A stretch of DNA of 64,000 bases from Methanomassiliicoccaceae archaeon UBA72 (lineage in GTDB: Archaea > Thermoplasmatota > Thermoplasmata > Methanomassiliicoccales > Methanomethylophilaceae). Of the stretch, positions 52,710-61,504 are shown piece by piece. Both the position numbers and the translations under genes were made by a program. The stretch spans positions 54,346-118,345 of the forward strand of contig DAVO01000030.1 of the NCBI GenBank assembly GCA_002509405.1, read 5' to 3'. The notes under the pieces are model-generated. The model had not been told where the DNA came from. It saw only the letters and a program-made list of their open reading frames with translations, and did no database searches. Within the stretch, counting starts at the first letter, position 1. Every line of letters begins with the position of its first letter.

Positions 52710-53735
52710 ATGGACAGATTACTTTTCCCGTTCGTTTCGATAGTCGGTCAAGAAGAAATGAAAAAAGCCCTCCTGCTCAACATCGTGGACCCGAGCATCG
52801 GAGGGGTATTGATAAAGGGCGAAAAGGGAACGGCGAAATCGACGGCGGTCAGATCCCTTATGCAGGTCCTTCCCTGGCGCAATTCGGTAGAGGGATGTGC
52901 TTTCAACTGCGACCCTGCGCTACCTGGCAGACTATGCCCCTACTGCAGGGAGAAGACCCAGTCGGGAAAGGAAATGAAATCCGTAAATGTTAGGATGAGG
53001 GTTGTGGAACTACCTCTGAGCGCCACAGAGGACAGAGTATCGGGTACTCTGGACATCGAACATATACTGAAGACCGGGGAAAGGAAGTTTGATCCCGGAG
53101 TACTCGCGCAAGCCAACGGCAATCTTCTTTACATCGACGAGGTGAACCTCCTCGACGACCATATCGTGGATCTGTTGCTTGATTCGGCGGCCATGGGGGT
53201 CAACTACGTGGAAAGGGAGGGGATTTCATTCTCCCATCCTTCAAGGTTCATCCTCGTAGGTACAATGAACCCTGAAGAGGGGGACCTCAGGCCGCAACTT
53301 TTGGATAGGTTCGGGCTGTCCGTTGAGGTAAAAGGGGACAGAGGCACCAAGGAGCGAATGGAGGTAGTCCGAAGAAGGCTCGAGTTCGACACAAATCCTG
53401 AAGAATACACAGAAAGACACGGAGCAGAGTCGGAACAGCTGACCTCCAGGCTGTCGAAGGCTAGACAGATCCTTCCTGAAGTTTCGGCAGGCGACGAGAC
53501 ATTGAGAGCGATAGTGAACATGACGATACACTTCGGTATCGACGGCCACAGGGCGGATATCACGATGATGAAAGCGGCCAAGGCCAACGCCGCCATGGAT
53601 GGAAGGACCAGCGTGACCAAAGAGGATGTTAGGACGGTAGCTCCCCTGGCACTTCCTCACCGCATGCGGCGGCACCCGTTCGAGGACGGGGCATTCGACA
53701 AAGAGGAACTCGAAAAATGTCTGCAGGCGATATGA
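52710..53735 (+). CDS. ChlI/BchI-type AAA+ chelatase subunit
   Basis: The 341-residue AAA+ ATPase has Walker A KGEKGTAKST (about 36-45), Walker B NLLYIDEVNLLDD, the helix-2 insert characteristic of this group, and sensor regions VGTMNPEEGDLRPQLLDRFGL. An extra cysteine group, C63, C67, C76 and C79 (GCAFNCDP and CPYCREK), suggests a bound zinc or cluster; similar cysteines occur in the ChlI partners of CobN. It drives metal insertion by the CobN-like subunit with the ChlD-like protein. Its stop overlaps the next start. Confidence 0.92.
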   Translation: MDRLLFPFVSIVGQEEMKKALLLNIVDPSIGGVLIKGEKGTAKSTAVRSLMQVLPWRNSVEGCAFNCDPALPGRLCPYCREKTQSGKEMKSVNVRMRVVELPLSATEDRVSGTLDIEHILKTGERKFDPGVLAQANGNLLYIDEVNLLDDHIVDLLLDSAAMGVNYVEREGISFSHPSRFILVGTMNPEEGDLRPQLLDRFGLSVEVKGDRGTKERMEVVRRRLEFDTNPEEYTERHGAESEQLTSRLSKARQILPEVSAGDETLRAIVNMTIHFGIDGHRADITMMKAAKANAAMDGRTSVTKEDVRTVAPLALPHRMRRHPFEDGAFDKEELEKCLQAI

Positions 53736-55621
53736 AAGGGCTCCCCTTCTCCGCCATATATGGCATGGACAACGCGAAGAAAGCGGTGCTCTGCTCCATG
53801 GTCAACCCCCGCATACGTACGGTACTTGTAATGGGATGCTCGGGATCCGCCAAGACCGCCCTTTCCAGGGCGACGGGCGCCCTGGTGGGAAGAGAGGTCG
53901 TGAACGTGCCGCTGAGTGTCACAGAGGAGCAGTTGTTCGGCGGAATGGACATCGAGGCCACCCTCAGAGAGGGGAGGCCCGTGGTCCAGAAGGGGATCCT
54001 GCACCGGGCAGACGGGAAGATACTGTATGTGGACGACATAAACCTCCTCGACCAGAAGATTGCCGTGGCACTGACCGATTGCGTACTGAGCGGAAGAGTA
54101 GTTCTGGAAAGGGAGGGCATATCTTCCGAATATGGTTGCGAAACGACATTGATTGCAACTATGAACATGCAGTCTTCGGAAATGAGTCCGCATCTGACCG
54201 ACCGTTTCGATTTGTGTGCATACTCTACCTTTCCTGATGACGAGGACGGCAGAAAAGAGGTTCTCAGAAGGAATATGGAATATCAAACCGGAGAATCGTC
54301 TTTCGTTGAAATGTACGCTGAAGAAGATGCCTTGCTCAGGTCAAAGATCGAGAGGGCCCAGGCCATTCTCAATATCACAAAGATGTCAGATGACCTGTTG
54401 GGTGTGACCGTCGAGCTGACAGCAAAGGTATGCGCAGAAGGTTTCCGCGGGGATCTGGCAATGATTAATGCTTCAATGGCACTGGCCTCTCTCAATGGGC
54501 GTGACGAGGTGATGAGGAAGGATGTGGAGGAGGCGGCGGCCCTGTGTCTAGTTCACCGTCGCAACAATTCTCTCCAACCACCTGAACCTCCTAAGTCCCC
54601 TGAACAGCCGGAGCAGCAGAGGGAACAGGATGAAGAAAGGGAGCAGCCCAGAGAAGAAGGGCAGAGGCAGGAGAATGATGAGGAAAGGCAGGACCAATGT
54701 CCTGACGCGCCGTCTGATCAGAGCAAATGTTCCAGATCTGAAGAATCAGATTCAAAGCTGACTGCAGAAGATATCCTATTCGAAATCGGAGAGCAATTCA
54801 GAGTCATAGATTATCTTCAAGGAGCCGGTCGCAAGGTCCGAAGGACTTCAAGCAGGAAGGGCCGCAGGGCGCCTGCAGAGAGTTCGGACACTACGGGAAG
54901 ATATGTAGGTTCCAGGAGTCCGGAGGGGAAAGCCCGGGACATAGCGTTCGATGCAACTATTCGCGCCGCAGCGCCGTATCAAAGTTCAAGAGAACATGGG
55001 AGTCTGGCGGTATCGATAAATAGCCAGGATATCCGAGAGAAGGTCCGTGAAAGGCAATCAGGATGCACAATACTTTTCCTTGTGGATGCCAGCGGCTCTC
55101 TGGGGGTCAGAAAGAGGATGTCGGCGGTAAAGGGAGCAGTCCTCTCCATGCTTCGCGACAGCTATGTCAAAAGAGACAAAATTGGCCTTATGGCGTTCAG
55201 GCGCGATTCTGCAGAGATGGTTCTGCAACCGACCAGGTCTGCGGAATATGGGTACATGAAACTGGCCGAGTTGCCGACCGGGGGAAAGACCCCTCTCGGT
55301 GAGGCCCTGGTTTCGGCCTGTAATATCATGACTTCGTATTCCAGGTCTCACCCTGGTGAGACATGTCATATAGTGGTCATCACAGACGGTCGCGCCAATG
55401 TCCCTATAAATCGGAATGCGGACGCAAATGAAGAAGTGATTAAATTGGCGTCGAAAATTTCCATCCCCAATGTAAGTTGGATCGTAATCGATGCCGGTTC
55501 AGGATACATCCGCTTTGATAATGCAGAAAAGCTGGCAATCAAACTTGAGGGCACATATTTTAGGTTGGATGACTTAGACACCGATAGGTTGGCAGACAAT
55601 ATCAGGATGATAATCAGATAA
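53732..55621 (+). CDS. ChlD/BchD-type AAA+ and VWA chelatase subunit
   Basis: About 629 residues: a degenerate AAA+ domain (MGCSGSAKTALSRATG, ILYVDDINLLDQK), a linker of about 70 residues full of proline, glutamate and glutamine (typical of ChlD), and a von Willebrand A domain with the MIDAS motif FLVDASGSLG (about residue 450) and TGGKTPLGEAL. ChlD bridges ChlI and the large subunit. The ATG at 53732 overlaps the chlI stop as ATGA; an ATG five codons earlier is also possible. With chlI and cobN it completes a three-subunit chelatase. Confidence 0.92.
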   Translation: MKGLPFSAIYGMDNAKKAVLCSMVNPRIRTVLVMGCSGSAKTALSRATGALVGREVVNVPLSVTEEQLFGGMDIEATLREGRPVVQKGILHRADGKILYVDDINLLDQKIAVALTDCVLSGRVVLEREGISSEYGCETTLIATMNMQSSEMSPHLTDRFDLCAYSTFPDDEDGRKEVLRRNMEYQTGESSFVEMYAEEDALLRSKIERAQAILNITKMSDDLLGVTVELTAKVCAEGFRGDLAMINASMALASLNGRDEVMRKDVEEAAALCLVHRRNNSLQPPEPPKSPEQPEQQREQDEEREQPREEGQRQENDEERQDQCPDAPSDQSKCSRSEESDSKLTAEDILFEIGEQFRVIDYLQGAGRKVRRTSSRKGRRAPAESSDTTGRYVGSRSPEGKARDIAFDATIRAAAPYQSSREHGSLAVSINSQDIREKVRERQSGCTILFLVDASGSLGVRKRMSAVKGAVLSMLRDSYVKRDKIGLMAFRRDSAEMVLQPTRSAEYGYMKLAELPTGGKTPLGEALVSACNIMTSYSRSHPGETCHIVVITDGRANVPINRNADANEEVIKLASKISIPNVSWIVIDAGSGYIRFDNAEKLAIKLEGTYFRLDDLDTDRLADNIRMIIR

Positions 55622-55921
55622 TTGTTACTTTTTAATCTAATCTCTGGTCACATCCGGTAGAGCTCTTTAACAGTGAATCGGAGGCACCAATTGAATCAAA
55701 ACTTATTGATTTCTTGTTTTTGACAAATCAGCTTTGAAAACTCTTATGATCAATACACTTCATTCTCAATTCTATAAGTTAAAGCAGATAATATGCTCTC
55801 AAAATAACACCGATTTTTGGCGATTTAATTCCTACTAATATGATATGTAAACAATAGAATAATATACTGTAAACTAATTCATAGTTAATCAATAGGAATA
55901 GTAACAAATGGAGAAGGTCGT
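55622..55921. other. AT-rich intergenic region before the cysteine desulfurase gene
   Basis: These 300 bases contain no credible frame. There are two TGTAAAC elements 22 bases apart (about 55845 and 55869) around an AT-rich stretch, and AATAGGAATAGTAA at 55892-55905 just before the gene. These are candidate promoter elements. None of the 17-bp dyads occur here, so the chelatase regulon ends at ChlD. A T-run (ACTTTTTAATC, 55627) follows the ChlD stop. Confidence 0.45.
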
Positions 55922-57118
55922 ATGAAAGGAAAGATTTACTTGGACAACGCGGCGACGACGGAAACGCATCCGGAAGTGCTGGAGGCCATGATCCCATATC
56001 TCAAGGGATTCTACGGGAATCCCTCGAGCATACACGGCATGGCGAAGTACGCAAGGGACGCCAGAGAATGTGCCAGATCATCGGTGGCAGAGCTTATCAA
56101 CGCCGAGCCGAAAGAGATATACTTCACATCAGGAGGGACCGAGTCGGACAACTGGGCGTTGAAGTCGGTCGCTTTCGGCAACCGTTCGAAAGGCAATCAC
56201 ATCATCGTATCGAAGATAGAGCATCACGCTGTGATGAATTCCTGCGAGTTCCTTGAGAAGAACGGTTTCGAGATCACATATCTCGACGTCGACGAGTATG
56301 GAACGGTGGATCCCGAGGATGTCAGGAAGGCCCTGAGGCCCGAGACGGTCCTGATATCCGTGATGTATGCCAACAACGAGATAGGAACGATAGAGCCGAT
56401 CTCGGAGATAGGCAAGATCGCGAGAGAAAACGGTGTACTGTTCCACACCGATGCGGTGCAGGCCTTCGGCCACGTCCAGATAGATGTGAAGAGGGAGAAC
56501 ATAGACCTCTTAAGTGCCAGCGCCCATAAGTTGTATGGTCCCAAAGGGGTAGGAGCGCTGTACATCAGGGAAGGGGTGAAGCTTGAGCCGCTGGTACACG
56601 GGGGCGCCCAAGAGAGAGGGGTCCGTGCAGGTACGGAGAATGTCCCCGGGATAGTCGGCATGGGTAAGGCCGCCGAGATCGCCAAAAGGGACATGGTCGA
56701 ACGCAATGCAAAGGAGACCGAGCTCAGAGACCATATGGTACGTCGCATACTCGAAGAGGTGCCGTTCACGAAGCTCAACGGACACATGATCCAGAGGCTT
56801 TCGGGAAACGTGAACATAGCTTTCAGGTTCATCGAGGGCGAGAGCGTTCTGATGATGCTGAACCACAAGGGCATATTCGTGTCCACGGGTTCCGCATGCG
56901 CTTCGGGGTCCCTGGACCCATCCCACGTCCTTCTGGCTATCGGGCTAGAACACGAAGTGGCCCACGGTTCGATAAGGTTCACGCTCTCGTACAAGACGAC
57001 GAGGGACGAGGTCGACGAGGCGGTGGATGCGGTAAAGGAATCGGTAGAGAGGCTCAGAGCAATGTCTCCTCTTTATGCAGACCATTTAAAGAGCGGCATT
57101 GAAAAAATGGAGGTATGA
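55922..57118 (+). CDS. iscS: Cysteine desulfurase (IscS/NifS family)
   Basis: The 398-residue PLP enzyme has LDNAATTETHPEV at the start, the lysine in SASAHKLYGPKGVG (about 205), and the active-site loop FVSTGSACASGS (cysteine about 325). It releases sulfur from cysteine for Fe-S cluster assembly and gives it to the IscU-like protein encoded four bases downstream. The SACASG loop matches the group I/NifS-IscS type. Many methanogens lack such an enzyme, so acquisition is possible. GGAG lies nine bases before the ATG. Confidence 0.95.
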   Translation: MKGKIYLDNAATTETHPEVLEAMIPYLKGFYGNPSSIHGMAKYARDARECARSSVAELINAEPKEIYFTSGGTESDNWALKSVAFGNRSKGNHIIVSKIEHHAVMNSCEFLEKNGFEITYLDVDEYGTVDPEDVRKALRPETVLISVMYANNEIGTIEPISEIGKIARENGVLFHTDAVQAFGHVQIDVKRENIDLLSASAHKLYGPKGVGALYIREGVKLEPLVHGGAQERGVRAGTENVPGIVGMGKAAEIAKRDMVERNAKETELRDHMVRRILEEVPFTKLNGHMIQRLSGNVNIAFRFIEGESVLMMLNHKGIFVSTGSACASGSLDPSHVLLAIGLEHEVAHGSIRFTLSYKTTRDEVDEAVDAVKESVERLRAMSPLYADHLKSGIEKMEV

Positions 57119-57122
57119 GAAG

Positions 57123-57566
57123 ATGTATGACGGAGTGTACAGCGATGAGGTGATGGACCACTTCACAAACCCGAGGAACGTAGGCGAGATAGAGAATGCC
57201 AGCGGCGTAGGTACCGTGGGCAACGCCAAGTGCGGGGATATAATGAGGATATTTCTTGACATCGACGACGACCACATAATACGCGATGTTAAGTTCAAGA
57301 CCTTCGGGTGCGGGGCCGCGGTTGCCAGCAGCAGCATGGCCACAGATATGGTGAAGGGCAAGACCATAGACGAAGCGCTGCAGATAACCAACAAGGCGGT
57401 GACGAAGGCCCTCGGAGGGCTTCCACAGGTGAAACTGCACTGTTCGCTGCTTGCTGAACAGGCGATCCGCGCGGCCCTCTGGGATTACGCCCATAAGAAC
57501 GGCGTTGCGATCGAAGGGCTGAAAAAGCCCAAGTCCGACATAGGGGACCACGAGAACTCAGATTAA
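57123..57566 (+). CDS. iscU: IscU/NifU-N-type Fe-S cluster scaffold
   Basis: The 147-residue protein starts MYDGVYSDEVMDHFTNPRNVG. It has the three cluster cysteines Cys37 (GNAKCGDI), Cys63 (FGCGAAVASSS) and Cys107 (LHCSLLAE), and an aspartate at 39. These match the IscU scaffold. It follows the desulfurase as in typical isc operons. The C-terminal 25 residues are charged. No NifU middle domains or HscA/B are nearby. Confidence 0.95.
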   Translation: MYDGVYSDEVMDHFTNPRNVGEIENASGVGTVGNAKCGDIMRIFLDIDDDHIIRDVKFKTFGCGAAVASSSMATDMVKGKTIDEALQITNKAVTKALGGLPQVKLHCSLLAEQAIRAALWDYAHKNGVAIEGLKKPKSDIGDHENSD

Positions 57567-57630
57567 ATAGCCAGATATCAAAAAATCAATGAAAAAACAT
57601 CAATATTACAGATCGCAGAAGGATGAAACA

Positions 57631-58563
57631 ATGGAAAAAATTTACGACAGCGTCGACCGGCTCATAGGCAGGACCCCGCTGGTGAGATTCGGTAGGATGG
57701 AGAAGTTGCACAGGATAAAGGGCAGGCTCATCGTAAAGATGGAGATGTTCAATCCGTCCGGCTCCGTGAAGGACAGGATCTCCTTGGCCATGGTAGAAGA
57801 GGCTGAGAAAAGAGGTCTTCTGAAAGAAGGGTCGGTGATAATCGAGCCGACCTCCGGCAACACGGGCATAGGCCTTGCGATGATCGGGGCGGCCAAAGGA
57901 TACAGGGTCATACTCACGATGCCTGAAACGATGTCCGCGGAAAGACGTAGTATCCTGAAGGCCTACGGCGCCGAGCTTGTGCTCACAGATGGTGCCAAAG
58001 GTATGAAAGGCGCCATAGCCAAAGCGGGCGAGCTTGTCAAGGAGACCGAGGGGAGTGTGATTCCCGGCCAATTCGTCAACCTCGTAAATCCCGAGATACA
58101 CCGCAGGACCACGGGCCCCGAGATATGGGAGGACACCGGCGGGGACGTCGATGTGCTGGTTGCCGGCATCGGTACCGGCGGTACGATAACGGGTGCAGGG
58201 GAATTCCTGCGCTCCAAGAACCCGGACCTGAAGATCATAGCGGTCGAGCCCGCATATTCTCCCATGCTTTCGGAGGGACGTGCAGGGGCACATAAGATCC
58301 AAGGCATAGGCGCCGGTTTCGTCCCGGATGTGCTGAACACCGGGATCTATGACGAGATCGTCGCAGTGACCGATGAGGACGCATTCGCGACAGGGAGAGA
58401 GATAGCCAGGACAGAGGGGGCTTTGGTTGGAGTGTCCACCGGAGCGGCTGTATGGGCAGCCATCAAGATAGCATCCAGGAGCGAATTCGAAGGAAAGAAC
58501 ATTGTTGTGATATCGGCGGACAGCGGCGACAGATACCTTTCAACCCCGATGTTCCAGATTTGA
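57631..58563 (+). CDS. cysK: Cysteine synthase (O-acetylserine sulfhydrylase family)
   Basis: The 310-residue protein has NPSGSVKDRIS with the PLP lysine (about 46), EPTSGNTGIGLAMIGA, the phosphate-binding GIGTGGTITGAG and SADSGDRYLST near the end. This is the CysK fold, producing cysteine from O-acetylserine and sulfide; cystathionine beta-synthase-like use of O-phosphoserine is an alternative. The ATG at 57631 is chosen because GAAGGATG precedes. It lies in the same direction as iscSU and the sulfhydrylase. Confidence 0.93.
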   Translation: MEKIYDSVDRLIGRTPLVRFGRMEKLHRIKGRLIVKMEMFNPSGSVKDRISLAMVEEAEKRGLLKEGSVIIEPTSGNTGIGLAMIGAAKGYRVILTMPETMSAERRSILKAYGAELVLTDGAKGMKGAIAKAGELVKETEGSVIPGQFVNLVNPEIHRRTTGPEIWEDTGGDVDVLVAGIGTGGTITGAGEFLRSKNPDLKIIAVEPAYSPMLSEGRAGAHKIQGIGAGFVPDVLNTGIYDEIVAVTDEDAFATGREIARTEGALVGVSTGAAVWAAIKIASRSEFEGKNIVVISADSGDRYLSTPMFQI

Positions 58564-58607
58564 AATCCAACAGATCATATTGAACAAATTAAGGAGAGAG
58601 TGTAAAG

Positions 58608-59927
58608 ATGACAATAAATGATAATGTGCCAGAAGGGCCCAATAACATAAGCGGATATAAATTCGAAACCCTGCAGGTCCATGTAGGCCAGGAGCAGCCC
58701 GACCCGACGACGGACTCGCGTGCGGTCCCGATATACCTGACGACTTCGTATGTTTTCAAAGATACGGCCCACGCGGAGGCGAGGTTCAATCTGTCCGATC
58801 CGGGCAACATATACGGGAGGCTCACCAATCCCACGCAATCGGTTTTCGAGAGCAGGATCGCTGCCCTCGAAGGAGGGTCCGCCGCGTTGGCTTTGGCCAC
58901 AGGGGCGGCGGCCATAACCTACACAGTACTGGCTCTTGCAGGGAACGGCGACAACATAGTATCGTCAAAGCAGATATACGGAGGGACCTACAACCTTCTC
59001 GAACATACGCTAAGGAGATACGGCATCAACACGACTTTCGTGGACTACAACGACGTGGAAGGATTCGAAAGTGCGATAGACGGGAACACAAAGGCGATTT
59101 TTACGGAGACTATAGGTAATCCGAACGCATCGATCCCGGACATCGAGAAACTTGCCGAGGTGGCCCACAGGCACAGAATACCTATTGTCGTGGACAACAC
59201 CTTCGCAACACCGTATCTCTTCAGGCCCCTCGAGCACGGAGCAGACATCGTAGTTGAAAGTGCGACCAAGTTCATCGGCGGACACGGTACGGTCCTCGGC
59301 GGCGTTATTATCGAGGCAGGAAGGTTCGACTGGAAGAAAAGCGGAAAATTCCCGTCGATCTCAGAGCCCGACCCAAGCTATCACGGACTAAGCTTCGTTG
59401 ACGCGCTGGGCCCCGCCGCGTTCGTCACGAAGATCAGAGCGACATTGTTGCGCGATACAGGGGCTACGCTGTCGCCTTTCACCGCTTTTGTTCTTCTGCA
59501 GGGGCTCGAGACCCTGTCGCTGAGGGTAGATCGCCACGTGGAGAACACGAAGAAGGTCGTCGAATTCCTGAGCGGTCATCCCAAGGTGGCGAAGGTGAAC
59601 CATCCTTCCCTGCCGGACCATCCGGACAGGGCCCTCTACGACAAGTACTTCCCCGATGGAGGGGCATCAATATTCACCTTAGACATCAAAGGGGCGAAGG
59701 AGGAGGCCAGGAAGTTCGTCGACGGACTTTCGCTGTTCTCGCTTCTGGCCAACGTCGCAGACGTCAAATCCCTGGTGATACACCCGGCCAGCACCACGCA
59801 CTCCCAGCTCAGCGAAGACGAGCTTGAGGAGCAGGAGATCCATCCGAACACGGTCCGTCTGTCGATCGGTACGGAACATATCGACGACATCATAGCGGAC
59901 CTGTCCCAGGCATTGGAGCGGATATGA
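58608..59927 (+). CDS. O-acetylhomoserine sulfhydrylase (MetY type)
   Basis: The 439-residue PLP enzyme is of the cystathionine-gamma-synthase superfamily, with the long MetY form: [28 protein letters not shown], the PLP lysine in [17 protein letters not shown] (about 222), [11 protein letters not shown] and [14 protein letters not shown]. MetY makes homocysteine from O-acetylhomoserine and sulfide, linking to the homoserine dehydrogenase at 37-38 kb. AAGGAGAGAG lies about ten bases before the ATG. Length and motifs are typical. Confidence 0.92.
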   Translation: MTINDNVPEGPNNISGYKFETLQVHVGQEQPDPTTDSRAVPIYLTTSYVFKDTAHAEARFNLSDPGNIYGRLTNPTQSVFESRIAALEGGSAALALATGAAAITYTVLALAGNGDNIVSSKQIYGGTYNLLEHTLRRYGINTTFVDYNDVEGFESAIDGNTKAIFTETIGNPNASIPDIEKLAEVAHRHRIPIVVDNTFATPYLFRPLEHGADIVVESATKFIGGHGTVLGGVIIEAGRFDWKKSGKFPSISEPDPSYHGLSFVDALGPAAFVTKIRATLLRDTGATLSPFTAFVLLQGLETLSLRVDRHVENTKKVVEFLSGHPKVAKVNHPSLPDHPDRALYDKYFPDGGASIFTLDIKGAKEEARKFVDGLSLFSLLANVADVKSLVIHPASTTHSQLSEDELEEQEIHPNTVRLSIGTEHIDDIIADLSQALERI

Positions 59928-60014
59928 CCTCCTGCCCCGGCACGCCTCCGCCGGGAAACTTCTTTATCCTTTTCAACCAATCTCCATAGGAATAATAAGG
60001 ATGACTGAGCGGTC

Positions 60015-60509
60015 ATGAGCTTGCAGATTTCCACGAAAGGGCGTTACGCCATGAGGCTTATGCTGGATATAGCCAGATACGGAAGGGGCGCGACAGTGAA
60101 GATCAAAGACATCGCCGACAGGCAGGAGATCTCCCCCAAGTATCTGGAACAGATTATATCTGAGCTCAACCGTGCGGGGCTGGTCAGGAGCACAAGGGGC
60201 CCTCAGGGAGGTTATTCACTCGCAAGGCCTCCGGAAGAGTATACCGTCGGCTCCATACTCAGAGTCATGGAGGGGGACCTGTCCGTGGTGCAATGTGTCA
60301 AGGACGGCGAAGATTTCTGCGACAGATTCGAGACCTGCACCACGGTCAGGCTCTGGACTAAGATGAGCGATGCGATATCATCGGTCGTCGACAACATAAC
60401 TTTGGCAGATCTCATGAAGTGGGAGGGCGAGGGCAAGATCATCTCCATCGACGGCACGGAAAACGAAGAGCCAGCAACATCGCTTGATTCAAAGTGCATA
60501 CTTAGGTGA
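60015..60509 (+). CDS. Rrf2 family regulator with three cysteines (IscR-like)
   Basis: The 164-residue protein has the Rrf2 winged helix (KGRYAMRLMLDIA, IKDIADRQEISPKYLEQIISEL, RSTRGPQGGYSLARPPEEYTVG). Cys94, Cys102 and Cys108 follow the IscR spacing and could bind an Fe-S cluster. It lies just after the iscSU-cysK-metY-like block on the same strand, so it probably senses Fe-S or cysteine status and controls that block. An autoregulatory site was not identified with confidence. Confidence 0.9.
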   Translation: MSLQISTKGRYAMRLMLDIARYGRGATVKIKDIADRQEISPKYLEQIISELNRAGLVRSTRGPQGGYSLARPPEEYTVGSILRVMEGDLSVVQCVKDGEDFCDRFETCTTVRLWTKMSDAISSVVDNITLADLMKWEGEGKIISIDGTENEEPATSLDSKCILR

Positions 60510-60528
60510 AGGTAAAGGGAAAAAATGG

Positions 60529-60612
60529 CGCCGAGAGGGAGATTCGAACTCCCGAGGCGAAATCGCCACGAGCTTTCCAGGCTCGCGCCTTACCGGGCTG
60601 GGCCATCTCGGC
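60529..60612 (-). tRNA. tRNA-Ser(GGA)
   Basis: Read on the minus strand, the acceptor is GCCGAGA/TCTCGGC with discriminator G; anticodon stem CGAGC/GCTCG has loop CTGGAAA (anticodon GGA). A long variable arm and T arm GGGAG TTCGAAT CTCCC follow, as expected for a class II serine tRNA. CCA is encoded (complement of 60526-60528). No intron. Confidence 0.93.
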
Positions 60613-60657
60613 TACCGACACAACATTTTGTCCTCGCATTAATATCTTTCTAAGGAA

Positions 60658-61455
60658 TCAGATGTCATTCCAGTCGACATCCCTGCGCGAATCTTGTAAA
60701 TGGCGCCTTATGTTCCTGAACCGGGAAAGAGCCACCTCGCTGAACACGGCTTCGCATGAGCACTCCTCTTCTCCTGTGGAAGATAAAGTCTCCCCTAAAG
60801 GGTCCAAGATTCTGGATTCCCCGTACATCGTGGCACCGGCCATCTCTCCGCAGTTGTTCGCGAAAACAGTGTATGAAACATTTTCCAGCGCTCTGGCCGG
60901 AAGTACCTTCTCAAGAAAAGATTTGGACTGCCTTGCCGATGCGGATATGCATATGTTGATCGACGAACCTGCAAGCGCACATGACCTGAGCACTTCCGGG
61001 AAGAAGATGTCGTAACAGATGCAGAGCCCGAACTTTACTCCCCGATATTCTGCCACTGCCGGCCGGTCGCCTGCCGTAAAACCTTCCTCCGAATATACTC
61101 CGAAATGTGCCAGGTGTATCTTGTTATAAACAAATCTTTTCTCGGGGGTAATGAAATAAAGAGAATTGTAAATCCGTCCGTCATTATAGCAAGGGCCTCC
61201 GAAAACTGCGGCTTTTCCAAATTCCTGGCACATTTTTTCTATCCTTTCGACAGCAGGTTCTGTTTCCTTCATGAGATCGGAACATTCCGTACCGTAACCC
61301 GTCAGGAACATTTCCGGAAAAACAATGACGTCCGGGCTTTCCGAATGCAATTCCTTGGATATGCGCAGGGAATTCTTCTCCGGATCCCCAGGAAAGGGGC
61401 GGCATTGGCACACTTTGAGGTTGAGGTCCACGACAAAAGACGCTCTTTTTACCAT
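60658..61455 (-). CDS. Carbon-nitrogen hydrolase (nitrilase superfamily)
   Basis: The 265-residue protein has the catalytic triad in place: glutamate in VFPEMFLTGYG, lysine in YNKIHLAHFGVYSE and cysteine in LCICYDIFFPEVLR. The family cleaves amides and nitriles; this length and style are shared by omega-amidases, N-carbamoyl hydrolases and many uncharacterised archaeal members. It is a single gene, divergent from the DUF1846 gene. Exact substrate unknown. Confidence 0.88.
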   Translation of the reverse strand: MVKRASFVVDLNLKVCQCRPFPGDPEKNSLRISKELHSESPDVIVFPEMFLTGYGTECSDLMKETEPAVERIEKMCQEFGKAAVFGGPCYNDGRIYNSLYFITPEKRFVYNKIHLAHFGVYSEEGFTAGDRPAVAEYRGVKFGLCICYDIFFPEVLRSCALAGSSINICISASARQSKSFLEKVLPARALENVSYTVFANNCGEMAGATMYGESRILDPLGETLSSTGEEECSCEAVFSEVALSRFRNIRRHLQDSRRDVDWNDI

Positions 61456-61504
61456 AAAAAACCATATCCGATACGTTTAATAGGGGCGTATGTGTTCATG
61501 AGAT

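Noticed and set aside
55892..60000. Shared AATAGGAATA element before iscS and the Rrf2 gene as an IscR-type operator
   Set aside because: The same element occurs upstream of the eS1 and tRNA-Ala genes, so it is more likely a general core-promoter sequence.
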